Assembly: GCF_001424585.1 (NCBI RefSeq)
Contig: NZ_LMPJ01000010.1
Span: 124,468-188,467 of the forward strand
Source: Chryseobacterium sp. Leaf180
GTDB lineage: Bacteria > Bacteroidota > Bacteroidia > Flavobacteriales > Weeksellaceae
DNA: 64,000 nucleotides
Direction: 5' to 3'
Shown piece after piece: positions 45,417 to 53,569 of the stretch (within the stretch, counting starts at the first letter, position 1; the number at the start of each line of letters is the position of its first letter). The notes under the pieces are model-generated. The model saw nothing but the letters and a program-made list of their open reading frames with translations, did not search any database and was not told where the DNA came from. The position numbers and the translations under genes were made by a program.

Positions 45417-46667
45417 CTACATATCTCCTCCATGGTTATCCAGCTGCCCTTCCCATTTTGAAACGGCTGAGGTGGCGAGCGCATTACCGAGAACGTTGGT
45501 CATGCTTCGGCCCATGTCACAGAAATGGTCGATCGGTAAAATCAACGCGATGCCTTCCGGAGGAATACCAAACATTGAACACGTCGCAACGATGATTACC
45601 AGTGATGCGCGAGGAACTCCGGCGATACCTTTTGATGTCAGCATAAGCACCAAAAGCATCGTGATCTGCTGCCCAACAGTCATTTCGACACCGTATATCT
45701 GCGCAATAAAGATGGATGCGAAAGTCATGTACATCATACTTCCGTCGAGGTTAAATGAATATCCTAGCGGAAGAATGAAAGAAACTACGCGGTTGTTACA
45801 GCCGAATCTTTCGAGCTCTTCAACCAGTTTTGGGAACACTGCTTCCGAACTTGTCGTGGAAAATGCAATGAGTAAAGGTGATTTTATTCTTCTTAATAAT
45901 TCAAAAAGCCGGTTTCCTAAAATTAAATATCCAACCAGCAGTAAAACAAGCCAGAGAATGGCAAGTGCAAAGAAGAAATCCCGTAAGTAAATAGCGTAAA
46001 CGGTAAATATTTTAAATCCATTAAGGGCGACGACCGCAGCGATTGAACCCAAAACGCCAAGTGGCGCAACCCACATAATGTAGCCTACCATTTTTAAAAT
46101 CGCGTGTGCGATGACATCAAATATTTTAATAACAGGCTGAGCATAGTCGTCACCAAGATTCGCCAAAGCGACGCCGAACATTATGGAGAAAACCACAATT
46201 TGAAGCACTTCATTCGTTGCAAAAGCTTCAAATAAACTTTTCGGGATGATATGTTTTACGAAATCTTCGAGAGAAAAACCTTTACTTGTTTTCAGGAGTT
46301 CTTCAGCTGATGCAGCATCCTGAATCGGGAGCTTTGTCACATGGCCGGGCTCCAGCCAGTTTACCAGAATCAAACCGATGAAAAGCGAAACAAGCGATGC
46401 TGTGATAAACCAAAGCATAGCCTTCGTTCCTACCCTGCCGATCATTTTGATATCGCTCATCTTCGCAATTCCCACCACAAGTGTTGTGAAAACAAGCGGC
46501 GCAATAATCATCTGCACCAGACGGATAAACACCGTACCGAGAAGTTTAATATTGTCGCTGAACGGTTTTGCACTTTCCGGATACTGAAGATGTACAATGC
46601 CGCCAATCCCAACACCTATCAGCAGCGCCACAATGATGGCGATAAATAGCTTATTCTGACCTTTCAT
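45417..46667 (-). CDS. Dicarboxylate/amino acid:cation symporter (DAACS family)
   Basis: Inner-membrane Na+ or H+ coupled transporter for glutamate, aspartate or C4-dicarboxylates, 416 aa from ATG 46667 (MKGQNKLF). Eight hydrophobic segments with two hairpins; conserved STTSSEAVFP (HP1 serine motif), LDGSMMYM (NMDGT-like, here NLDGS) and the HP2 motif GIAGVPRAS, then PIDHFCDMGRSMTNVLGN. The family motif set is complete. A -7 box is at 46686. Confidence 0.93.
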   Translation of the reverse strand: MKGQNKLFIAIIVALLIGVGIGGIVHLQYPESAKPFSDNIKLLGTVFIRLVQMIIAPLVFTTLVVGIAKMSDIKMIGRVGTKAMLWFITASLVSLFIGLILVNWLEPGHVTKLPIQDAASAEELLKTSKGFSLEDFVKHIIPKSLFEAFATNEVLQIVVFSIMFGVALANLGDDYAQPVIKIFDVIAHAILKMVGYIMWVAPLGVLGSIAAVVALNGFKIFTVYAIYLRDFFFALAILWLVLLLVGYLILGNRLFELLRRIKSPLLIAFSTTSSEAVFPKLVEELERFGCNNRVVSFILPLGYSFNLDGSMMYMTFASIFIAQIYGVEMTVGQQITMLLVLMLTSKGIAGVPRASLVIIVATCSMFGIPPEGIALILPIDHFCDMGRSMTNVLGNALATSAVSKWEGQLDNHGGDM

Positions 46668-46685
46668 AAATTTAATGTATAGCCA

Positions 46686-46693
46686 CAAATATA
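46686..46693 (-). promoter_or_regulatory. -7 box upstream of symporter gene
   Basis: Minus strand TATATTTG, perfect match, 19 bp before ATG 46667, supporting that start over one further upstream. Confidence 0.45.
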
Positions 46694-46853
46694 ATCTTTT
46701 TCTGTTTTCGAGTCTCCATATGAACCTTTGTACCGATTATGGTATCTGGAATATTATTTGCCATCAAAATCCGCAAAAATAAAAGGTGCAGAATTTGCTG
46801 TGCAGTTGTTATTAAACTTGATTACTAACATTCAACATCAAAAAAATTCTATT

Positions 46854-47345
46854 ATGAAAAAAACTATCGCAATGGCCGCTATGGCAATCGCAGTCTCTTT
46901 CGGATCGGTTTCATGTAAAAAAAACGTGTCTGATGCCGACCTGCAGACACAGGCGACAACGGTGATGACGGCAAACCCGAATGCATCTGTGGAGATCAAA
47001 GAAGGTGTTGCCCATTTGCAGGGAACATTTGCTGACCAGGCTGCCAAAGATGCTGCCATCAAGCAACTGAAAGAAATTAAAGGTGTAAAAGACGTACACG
47101 ATATGTCGACCATAGCAGCACCGATGACTGCAACTGCGCCGGTTGAAACAAATTCGACAGCAGATCCTATGGTTCAGCAAAAAGTACAGGATGCCGTGAA
47201 AGATTTTCCGAATGTGAAAGTGGAAACCATCAATGGTGAACTGACAATAACAGGAAATGTATCGCAGCTTCAGGCAAGAAAAATCAAAGAATCTGTGGAT
47301 GCTTTGAAAGTGGGAAAAGTAAACTACAATTACACCGTAAAATAA
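46854..47345 (+). CDS. BON domain lipoprotein
   Basis: A 163 aa lipoprotein from ATG 46854 (MKKTIAMAAMAIAVSFGSVSC, Cys at about 21). Two BON-like segments: about 30-80 (VEIKEGVAHLQGTFADQAAK) and about 105-160 (VETINGELTITGNVSQLQA). BON domains associate with membranes or envelope components. It sits 6 bp before an SH3/BON-like gene, so both likely serve one envelope-stress function. Earlier in-frame ATG at 46728 lacks a signal peptide. Confidence 0.85.
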   Translation: MKKTIAMAAMAIAVSFGSVSCKKNVSDADLQTQATTVMTANPNASVEIKEGVAHLQGTFADQAAKDAAIKQLKEIKGVKDVHDMSTIAAPMTATAPVETNSTADPMVQQKVQDAVKDFPNVKVETINGELTITGNVSQLQARKIKESVDALKVGKVNYNYTVK

Positions 47346-47351
47346 TCTAAG

Positions 47352-47771
47352 ATGAGCACATTACAGGACAAATATTCGAGCGTAGTATCTGCCGCGCAAA
47401 ATGCAGAAGTATCAAATCTTCAGGTACAGGAGCAGGACGGAATTTTATACATTTCCGGTCACGCTTCCAACACCGCTGCTAAAGATGCAGTGTGGAATGC
47501 CTTAGGCGCCATCGACTCCAGCTATTCGGCGTCAGACATTAATATCGATGTACAGGTTGCCGGGCTGTCGGCTGGTGCAACGCTTACCATTGCAACCGAA
47601 GATTCTAATCTGAATATCAGACAGGAACCTTCTACAGATGCTGCCGTAGTCGGAAAAGCGACCAAAGGCTCTACCGTAACTTTGGTTGAACAGACCTCCG
47701 ACGACTGGTGGAAAGTGAAAACTGCAGACGGAAGCGAAGGTTACGCCTACTCAAGATATCTGAGAGCATAA
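47352..47771 (+). CDS. BON-like and SH3 domain protein
   Basis: A 139 aa protein with no signal peptide. Residues about 5-68 resemble a BON domain (VQEQDGILYISGHASNTAAKD), and about 72-139 form a bacterial SH3 domain (LNIRQEPSTDAAVVG, WWKVKTADGSEGYAYSRYL). Known flavobacterial and enterobacterial relatives are LysM/BON or SH3/BON proteins linked to potassium or stress. Co-transcribed with the BON lipoprotein (6 bp gap). The lack of a signal peptide is unusual for an SH3 domain of this type, so it may be cytoplasmic. Confidence 0.8.
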   Translation: MSTLQDKYSSVVSAAQNAEVSNLQVQEQDGILYISGHASNTAAKDAVWNALGAIDSSYSASDINIDVQVAGLSAGATLTIATEDSNLNIRQEPSTDAAVVGKATKGSTVTLVEQTSDDWWKVKTADGSEGYAYSRYLRA

Positions 47772-47792
47772 TTTTAGTTTAAGTTAAAATAA

Positions 47793-47822
47793 CAATCCCT
47801 GAAAGATGATTCTCTCAGGGAT
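47793..47822. terminator. Bidirectional terminator
   Basis: AATCCCTGA/TCAGGGATT hairpin with T-run on the plus strand, between convergent genes. Confidence 0.8.
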
Positions 47823-47843
47823 TTTTTATGGATTAAATGAAAC

Positions 47844-48515
47844 CTATTTCGAACCCTTTGCCGATTTTACCAGTTCGTTGATCTGGGCATAAATATCATT
47901 GTAAGGCGGCACATTTTTCATCGCTGTGAGGAAACTCAGATACGCTTTTAAATTCTGCTCAAGACTTTTGCGGATGGAAGAAGCACTGTCGGTCTGGCGC
48001 AGTTCGGCATTGGCGGTTAACTGTTCGGCAATCGCCGTTTCAAAATCCTGCTGAAGCGTTTTCATTTCGTTAAAAGCGGTCTGCAGGGAAAGCAACGCGA
48101 GTTTCTGCGTATTGGCAGGAAGCTCAAGTTCCTCTATAAGCTTTTTCATCTGGGCGCTTTGCGACGAATAACTCTGGCGGTCGAGATCCAAACCATATTT
48201 TACGAAAACCTGATACAGATCTTCCGCTTCCTGAAAATGCGGCACCGATTCAAGCTGGCGGTGACCGTTCAGAAAAGCCTTCATTTTGCTGTACAGGGCA
48301 TCCCGCGCATCATCGGCGGCGGCCACATCTTTTCCTTTTCCGCTGTACGTCTGTTTAGAATACACGGCATCATACGCGTTATACTCAGCTTCAATTGCAG
48401 TAAGCAGCGGATGATTGGCCAGCACCGGATATGTCGCGGAATCAGAAGCCTGCAAAATTCTGTTGGTAAGCGTTGCAAGGTCTTTGGTTTTGAGTTCAGA
48501 TAATGTAATTTTCAT
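47844..48515 (-). CDS. DUF6261-like protein
   Basis: A 223 aa all-helical cytoplasmic protein starting MKITLSELKTKDLATLTNRI and with motifs YPVLANHPLLTAIEAEY and YDAVYSKQTYSGKGKDV. This pattern fits the Bacteroidota family DUF6261, as far as I recall, of unknown function. Rich in Gln and Ala with likely helical hairpins over 100-200. A good promoter (48562-48593) overlaps the first unit of a repeat array. Confidence 0.75.
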   Translation of the reverse strand: MKITLSELKTKDLATLTNRILQASDSATYPVLANHPLLTAIEAEYNAYDAVYSKQTYSGKGKDVAAADDARDALYSKMKAFLNGHRQLESVPHFQEAEDLYQVFVKYGLDLDRQSYSSQSAQMKKLIEELELPANTQKLALLSLQTAFNEMKTLQQDFETAIAEQLTANAELRQTDSASSIRKSLEQNLKAYLSFLTAMKNVPPYNDIYAQINELVKSAKGSK

Positions 48516-48561
48516 ATGATAGAAGTTCTTTTATTGTTGATTATATTAAAAATACGCCATT

Positions 48562-48593
48562 CAAATATAAATAAAATACCTTTTGATCTCAAA
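48562..48593 (-). promoter_or_regulatory. Promoter of DUF6261-like gene
   Basis: Minus strand TTTG (plus CAAA at 48590-48593), 20-nt spacer, TATATTTG (48562-48569). Good match to TTTG-N17-23-TAnnTTTG. The -33 box lies in the first repeat unit of the adjoining array. Confidence 0.6.
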
Positions 48594-48745
48594 CATTCTG
48601 TTTGAACAAAAAAAGATTTCCCGGAAAGCCCAAACAACGGTGTTTGTGATCAAACAGAAAACCGGGAAAGAACAAACAGGGTTGTTTGCGATCAAATGGA
48701 AATGCCGGAGGGGAAACAAGGGTGTTTTTAATGAAATGGATTTTT
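48590..48745. repeat. About 42-bp tandem repeat array with palindromic halves
   Basis: Units begin at 48590, 48631, 48673 and about 48715 (steps 41, 42, 42). Each has a palindrome CAAAC-(n)-GTTTG followed by GATCAAA and a purine-rich CCGGGAAAG-like half. The halves are about 21 nt each. Both strands are accidentally open over most of it, but no plausible protein or start signal is seen. Confidence 0.8.
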
Positions 48746-48860
48746 GTTTTTTGAACTTATGGTTTGCCATAAATTTATGTTAGTTGGAATTGTATATTTG
48801 AAACTTAGATAATCTTACTTTGAACCGAGAGAAAAATAGAAACTTCAAATAATATGTGAT

Positions 48861-49406
48861 ATGAAAATATTTCAATTCATTCTACTTCTGGTTATTGCCA
48901 GTTTAAATGCGCAGACAAGAGATGCCAGTGATTTTTTCGAAACTTTTCAAGTATATAGAAAAGTAAATAATGTATTATCTTTTATTGAAAAGTCAAATAC
49001 AATTTTAATAAACGAGTATGAAAAATCTGTTATTTATGCTTTAGTTACGCCAATGCATGAGAAAGCTTTTGTAATCAGTTTAAAAAATCAAATGCCTACG
49101 AAATATATCAAACAACTAAAATGTTTTAAAATTAATGATAATAGGTTTATGGTATTTCTTGACAGATCGGATGAGAATTTTGGAGAAAACGAAATGTATA
49201 AAAAGAATTTTGAAATTAAAACGAATGAATTAGTTCCTTGCGACTATTTGTTTAAAAAGCTAAAAGAAAATAAACTGCCGAAAATTCCTGAAAACGTTTT
49301 TGCATACTCTATTTTTGAGGAAACTTTTGTTTATTTAGAAGACTTAGCTACATTTGATGCATTACAATATTTAGAAATAGAGTATGATCTGAATAGAACA
49401 AAATGA
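48861..49406 (+). CDS. Hypothetical exported protein
   Basis: A 181 aa protein with signal peptide MKIFQFILLLVIASLNAQ. The mature part is mixed alpha/beta with no recognised motif (DASDFFETFQVYRKVNNVL; VIYALVTPMHEKAFVIS; FMVFLDRSDENFGE). It is monocistronic, followed by a hairpin repeat and terminator. No domain assigned. Confidence 0.65.
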   Translation: MKIFQFILLLVIASLNAQTRDASDFFETFQVYRKVNNVLSFIEKSNTILINEYEKSVIYALVTPMHEKAFVISLKNQMPTKYIKQLKCFKINDNRFMVFLDRSDENFGENEMYKKNFEIKTNELVPCDYLFKKLKENKLPKIPENVFAYSIFEETFVYLEDLATFDALQYLEIEYDLNRTK

Positions 49407-49439
49407 TATTTGCATAATTAAGGAAACTTTCCACGCTGG

Positions 49440-49500
49440 CTTGAGCATATTGCTCGTGCTCATTGCAAAGCGGTAGCGAGCGTGACGCTCGCGCCTGCGG
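49440..49500. repeat. GC-rich palindrome-containing intergenic element
   Basis: TTGAGCATATTGCTCG is followed by a strong hairpin GCGAGCG-TGA-CGCTCGC (49476-49492). Its base composition differs sharply from the AT-rich surroundings, like a REP-type element remnant. Confidence 0.45.
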
Positions 49501-49516
49501 AAGAAATCTATACTAA

Positions 49517-49545
49517 AAGACCAGAAGAAATCCGGTCTTTTTTTA
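49517..49545 (+). terminator. Terminator of hypothetical exported gene
   Basis: AAAGACC/GGTCTTT with a T-run following, upstream of the CocE-type gene. Confidence 0.7.
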
Positions 49546-49600
49546 TTTCAAAACCGCTGCTCAAACGATTAAATCTGTACATTAGCGGGAAAGATTTTTT

Positions 49601-51451
49601 ATGAAGACTGCATTTTTATTTATCTTCCTCATGGTATTCGGAAACGCGCAGACGACGCCACCCGATACTTTCGTGAAGGATAATTTTACCAAACAGGAAT
49701 TTTACATCCCAATGCGCGACGGTACCAAACTTTTTACCATCGCCTACATCCCAAAAGACATTTCGAAAAATAAAAAATATCCGTTCCTGATGCAGCGAAC
49801 CTGCTACAGCATTGCACCGTACGGCGAAAACGAATACCGCAGAGCGCTCGGCCCAAATAAATACCTGATGCAGGAGAAATATATTTTTGTGTTTCAGGAT
49901 GTGCGCGGCCGCTACATGAGCGAAGGTACGTTTACCAACATGACGCCGCAGGTAGATCACAAAACCAAAAAAGACGTCGACGAAAGTACAGATACGTACG
50001 ACACCGTCGATTATCTCGTGAAAAACATCAAAAACAACAACGGAAAAGTCGGGCAATACGGAACGTCTTACCCGGGATTTTATACCGCAGTCGGTGTTTT
50101 GGCGCAGCATCCGGCGCTGGTGGCTTCTTCGCCACAGGCTCCGATCTCAGATTTCTGGAATGATGATTTTCTGCACAACGGAAGATTTATGCTCGGGTAT
50201 TTCAGAACGTTTCCTGTTTTTGGTGTACAGAAAACAAAGCCTGAAACAAAAGCCTGGTACAGCGATTCTATGGTGAAAGTGCAGTCGGAAGACGGTCTGA
50301 AATTTTACCGCGAAATGGGAACTCTGAAAGACGGTTATGAGAAATATTATAAAAACAATTTCTTCATGACCGAGATTATGGATCACCCGAATTATGATGA
50401 ATTCTGGCAAAAAAGAAGCCTTTTGCCACATCTGAAAAATGTATATCATGCGGTGATGACGGTCGGCGGCTGGTTTGATGCAGAAGATCTTTCCGGTCCG
50501 CTGAACATTTACAAAACCATCGAAAAAACCAGTCCGAAAGCCAAAAACACGATCGTGATGGGACCGTTTTCTCACGGTGCGTGGGCGCAGGAGCAGGGAA
50601 AACATTTTCATAATGAAATTTATTTCGGTGACAGCATCGCGACCTATTATCAAAAGAACCTCGAAACGAAATTTTTCAATCATTATCTGAAAGGCGATAC
50701 CAAAAAAGATGCGGGTTTGCCGGAAGCGATGATGTACGATACCGGCGCGAAAATGTGGAGAGAATTTGCTTCTTATCCGCCGAAAGAAGCTAAGAAAGTA
50801 AGTTTTTATTTAGCTGATAAAACATTAAAAAATTCAGCAGGAAATGGTGTTTCAGAATATTACAGCGACCCGAACAATCCGGTTTTGAGCTCAGATAATC
50901 TTAAAGATTTTAACGGTTTTACGCCAAGAAATTACATGTCGGAAGATCAGCGTTTCGCAGAAGGCAGACCGGATGTTTTAACGTTCACAACAGATGTTTT
51001 AACGGAAGACATGACTTTTGCGGGAGAAATTATGGCGAAATTAAATATCGCTTCGTCATCTACTGACGCAGATTTTGCTGTAAAACTGATCGACGTTTAT
51101 CCCGAAGATTTCAAACCTGAGCAGAAAAAAGACGGAGTTCTTTACGGAAATTATCATCAGATGGTTCGCAGCGAAATCATGCCTGCAAGATTCAGAAATT
51201 CACGAGAAAAAGCAGAAGCTTTGGTTGCGAATCAGAAAACGCCGGTGAATTTCAGACTACAGGACGTGATGCATACATTTAAAAAAGGACATAAAATTCA
51301 GGTGCAGATCAGCTCAACATGGTGGCCGCTTTTCGCGATCAACCCTCAGAAATTTATGGAAAACCCGAATTACGCAACGAAAGAAGATTACACAAAAGCG
51401 TTCATTAAAATCTTTGGCGACAGTTCGCTGGAAGTGGATGTTTTGAAATAA
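49601..51451 (+). CDS. CocE/NonD family hydrolase
   Basis: Exported alpha/beta hydrolase of the X-Pro dipeptidyl peptidase S15/CocE group, 616 aa, signal peptide MKTAFLFIFLMVFGNAQ. N-terminal region FYIPMRDGTKLFTIAYIP is typical. Nucleophile Ser in GKVGQYGTSYPGF (about 148, motif G-T-S-Y-P-G); Asp in DADFAVKLIDVYPE region or earlier loop; His in MGPFSHGAW (about 322). A C-terminal jelly-roll (about 470-616) closes the protein. Acts on esters, amides or proline-containing peptides; substrate not predictable. Confidence 0.9.
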   Translation: MKTAFLFIFLMVFGNAQTTPPDTFVKDNFTKQEFYIPMRDGTKLFTIAYIPKDISKNKKYPFLMQRTCYSIAPYGENEYRRALGPNKYLMQEKYIFVFQDVRGRYMSEGTFTNMTPQVDHKTKKDVDESTDTYDTVDYLVKNIKNNNGKVGQYGTSYPGFYTAVGVLAQHPALVASSPQAPISDFWNDDFLHNGRFMLGYFRTFPVFGVQKTKPETKAWYSDSMVKVQSEDGLKFYREMGTLKDGYEKYYKNNFFMTEIMDHPNYDEFWQKRSLLPHLKNVYHAVMTVGGWFDAEDLSGPLNIYKTIEKTSPKAKNTIVMGPFSHGAWAQEQGKHFHNEIYFGDSIATYYQKNLETKFFNHYLKGDTKKDAGLPEAMMYDTGAKMWREFASYPPKEAKKVSFYLADKTLKNSAGNGVSEYYSDPNNPVLSSDNLKDFNGFTPRNYMSEDQRFAEGRPDVLTFTTDVLTEDMTFAGEIMAKLNIASSSTDADFAVKLIDVYPEDFKPEQKKDGVLYGNYHQMVRSEIMPARFRNSREKAEALVANQKTPVNFRLQDVMHTFKKGHKIQVQISSTWWPLFAINPQKFMENPNYATKEDYTKAFIKIFGDSSLEVDVLK

Positions 51452-51510
51452 AGTTGACGGTTGACTGTAAGAGTTACGATAAAAATTAGCGGCAGAATGT
51501 GTCGCTTTTT

Positions 51511-52122
51511 TTATTTTTCAATCGTTCGGAAGGTGAGATTGATTCTCGGTGAATCTACTTTCTTTGTAGGCGGAAGGCGGTGCAGCCAGTGTTTCTGTGT
51601 TTCACCTTTCATCACCAGCAGACTTCCGTTTTCAAGATGAATATCGATCCGTTCGCACGTGGCTTTATGTTTAAAGGAAAACTTTCTTTCCGCGCCAAAA
51701 CTTAAAGACGCAATCGCACCATTGTTCTTCAGATCTTTTTCGCCATCGCTGTGATATGCCATGCCTTCGCTGCCGTCGTGGTATAGATTCAGCAGGCATG
51801 AATTGTATGTTTCGCCCGAAACTTCTTCGCACTTGTGTTTTAATGCTGATAATTCCGGAGTCCAGAGTTTAGCTTTTTTGGTGCGTTTGGAATAGGTGTA
51901 TTCGAATTCCTTTGCGCCAAACCATGCGACTTTTCTTTTGGTGTAAATCAGTTTTCCGAAAATCACGGCTTCATCAAATTCCCAGGGAATGTCATTCATT
52001 AAATACTGAAAATAAAACGCGCATTCAGCATCCGAAAAAATCTTACCGTAATAGTCTGCCGTACCTTCTTTCGGAAGAATATTGAAAGGAAAATGGTGAT
52101 CGTCGTCAAAAAGGTTTTGCAT
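51511..52122 (-). CDS. alkB: AlkB-type DNA dealkylating dioxygenase
   Basis: Fe(II)/2-oxoglutarate dioxygenase of 203 aa that removes alkyl groups from DNA or RNA bases. Core motifs: YNSCLLNLYHDGSEGMAYH with HSD iron pair in AYHSDGEKD (about 122-130), second His in KHWLHRLP (about 176-183), and PRINLTFR with the 2OG-binding Arg near the end. It is the last gene of an Ada-like/unknown/AlkB operon, an arrangement that fits an alkylation repair role. Confidence 0.92.
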   Translation of the reverse strand: MQNLFDDDHHFPFNILPKEGTADYYGKIFSDAECAFYFQYLMNDIPWEFDEAVIFGKLIYTKRKVAWFGAKEFEYTYSKRTKKAKLWTPELSALKHKCEEVSGETYNSCLLNLYHDGSEGMAYHSDGEKDLKNNGAIASLSFGAERKFSFKHKATCERIDIHLENGSLLVMKGETQKHWLHRLPPTKKVDSPRINLTFRTIEK

Positions 52123-52156
52123 TGCTGTTAAAATTGGAAATTCAGAATAATTTATT

Positions 52157-52654
52157 CTAATCCTGAGCTAAAACATTGATCTGCAATTCTCCTGAATAAT
52201 GCAGGTAAAACAAAAATTTATGACTCACATCAGTAAAATGGTAATAAAAAAAATCACTGTCGCGCTGTGTCAGATGAAAAAAATGAAGTAAAAACTCGGT
52301 AAAAGATTCTGAATCAACAAGAATTCCTCCGTTAAATTTCTTTTCAATACCATTCGATTCAAAATAACCTAGCGTTTTTGTCAAATCTTTGAATACCTTT
52401 TTTTTATAGTTTTTTGAAATCCAAGGCTGATTGGTACCGTTGAAAAATAAAAGTTCTTTAATTTTTAAATCTTTAAAAATTACGATGATGTCTTTAATTA
52501 CATTTTTTGGTGCATTTATTTTCGGCTTAACCCAATACGACGAATGAGTTTCAGGATGCCAAATAATATCTCTTTTCTTCTTCTCATCAAATTCAAACAA
52601 TGGAAAATTGCGGTATTCAATTAGACAGATGTCACGCTTCTTTATTTTAATCAT
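52157..52654 (-). CDS. Hypothetical protein in alkylation repair operon
   Basis: A 165 aa soluble protein from ATG 52654 (MIKIKKRDICLIEYRNF). Rich in Phe, Lys and Ile, with WHPETHSSYWVKPKINAP (about 34-51), VIFKDLKIKELLFFNGTNQP (about 57-76) and a C-terminal FHLTQRDSDFFYYHFTDVSH. No domain recognised. It lies 10 bp after the Ada-like gene and 34 bp before alkB, so it is probably co-expressed with both. An ATG nine codons upstream would overlap the Ada stop. Confidence 0.65.
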   Translation of the reverse strand: MIKIKKRDICLIEYRNFPLFEFDEKKKRDIIWHPETHSSYWVKPKINAPKNVIKDIIVIFKDLKIKELLFFNGTNQPWISKNYKKKVFKDLTKTLGYFESNGIEKKFNGGILVDSESFTEFLLHFFHLTQRDSDFFYYHFTDVSHKFLFYLHYSGELQINVLAQD

Positions 52655-52664
52655 AGCTTTATTA

Positions 52665-53501
52665 TTAGAGAAATTTAGCACTTTCCCACCCGATCATCAG
52701 CTCCTTTCTTTCACTTCCCCACATATAACCACCAATTTTTCCGGAAGCCTGAATAACGCGATGGCAGGGAATAATAAACGCAACCGGATTACTGCCAATG
52801 GCTGTTCCCACTGCTCTGGAAGCTTTTGTATTTCCAATTTGATCTGCTATTTTACCGTAAGTTGACAGTTTTCCCATCGGAATATTAAGTAAACTTTCCC
52901 AGACTTTGAGCTGGAAATCGGTACCTTTCAAATGAAGCTTAATGTTTTGAGGATTCGTCCAGTCTTTTGAAAAAATCGATAATGCACTTTGCTGTAATTC
53001 ATTTTCCTTTTCAAAAAAAGATGCACTGGGAAATTTATTATGTAAATCTCTCAATGCATTTTCTTTATCTTCGTCGAAAGCCATGTAGCAGATTCCTTTA
53101 TCAGTCGAAGCCACGATGATTTTGCCAAACGGACTTTCAGAAAAATGATAATCTATAGTCAAGTTTCTGCCACCGTTTTTATATTCTGCAGGCGACATGC
53201 CTTCAATTTTCACAAATAAATCGTGCAGCCTGCTGCTGCTTGAAAATCCGGTTTCTAAAGCGGCATCAAATAAAGTCGCCTTATCTGAAAGAAGACTTTT
53301 CGCATGTTCTAAACTTAAAAACTGTAAAAACTTTTTCGGACTCGTTCCTGCCCAGTTAGTAAACAGTTTCTGAAAATGCGCCGGACTCAAATGAACTTGT
53401 TCTGCCACTTCATCCAAATTGGGCTGAAGTTTAAAATTGCTGCGGATATATTGTATCACCTTTGCAATTCTGTAATAATCAATTTCGTCTTGTGCAGTCA
53501 T
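52665..53501 (-). CDS. Ada-like regulator/O6-methylguanine-DNA methyltransferase
   Basis: A 278 aa fusion from ATG 53501 (MTAQDEIDYYRIAKVIQYIR). The AraC-type HTH occupies about 10-95 (LDEVAEQVHLSPAHFQKLF, DAALETGFSSSSRLHDLF); the methyltransferase domain follows, with the acceptor Cys in NPVAFIIPCHRVIQASG (PCHR, about 245). It lacks the N-terminal zinc Cys4 domain of E. coli Ada. It repairs O6-methylguanine and probably activates its own operon with the unknown gene and alkB. Confidence 0.93.
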   Translation of the reverse strand: MTAQDEIDYYRIAKVIQYIRSNFKLQPNLDEVAEQVHLSPAHFQKLFTNWAGTSPKKFLQFLSLEHAKSLLSDKATLFDAALETGFSSSSRLHDLFVKIEGMSPAEYKNGGRNLTIDYHFSESPFGKIIVASTDKGICYMAFDEDKENALRDLHNKFPSASFFEKENELQQSALSIFSKDWTNPQNIKLHLKGTDFQLKVWESLLNIPMGKLSTYGKIADQIGNTKASRAVGTAIGSNPVAFIIPCHRVIQASGKIGGYMWGSERKELMIGWESAKFL

Positions 53502-53569
53502 TTCTCTCAGTTTAATCTCACAAATTTCAGCATAAAAACTCAAAAGAAAAATCCGTTTCCTGCGGAGTT

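Noticed and set aside
48561..48783. Small proteins of about 66-69 aa on both strands across the 42-bp array
   Set aside because: They follow from the repeat being open in both directions; no start signals, and a promoter for the minus gene lies inside.
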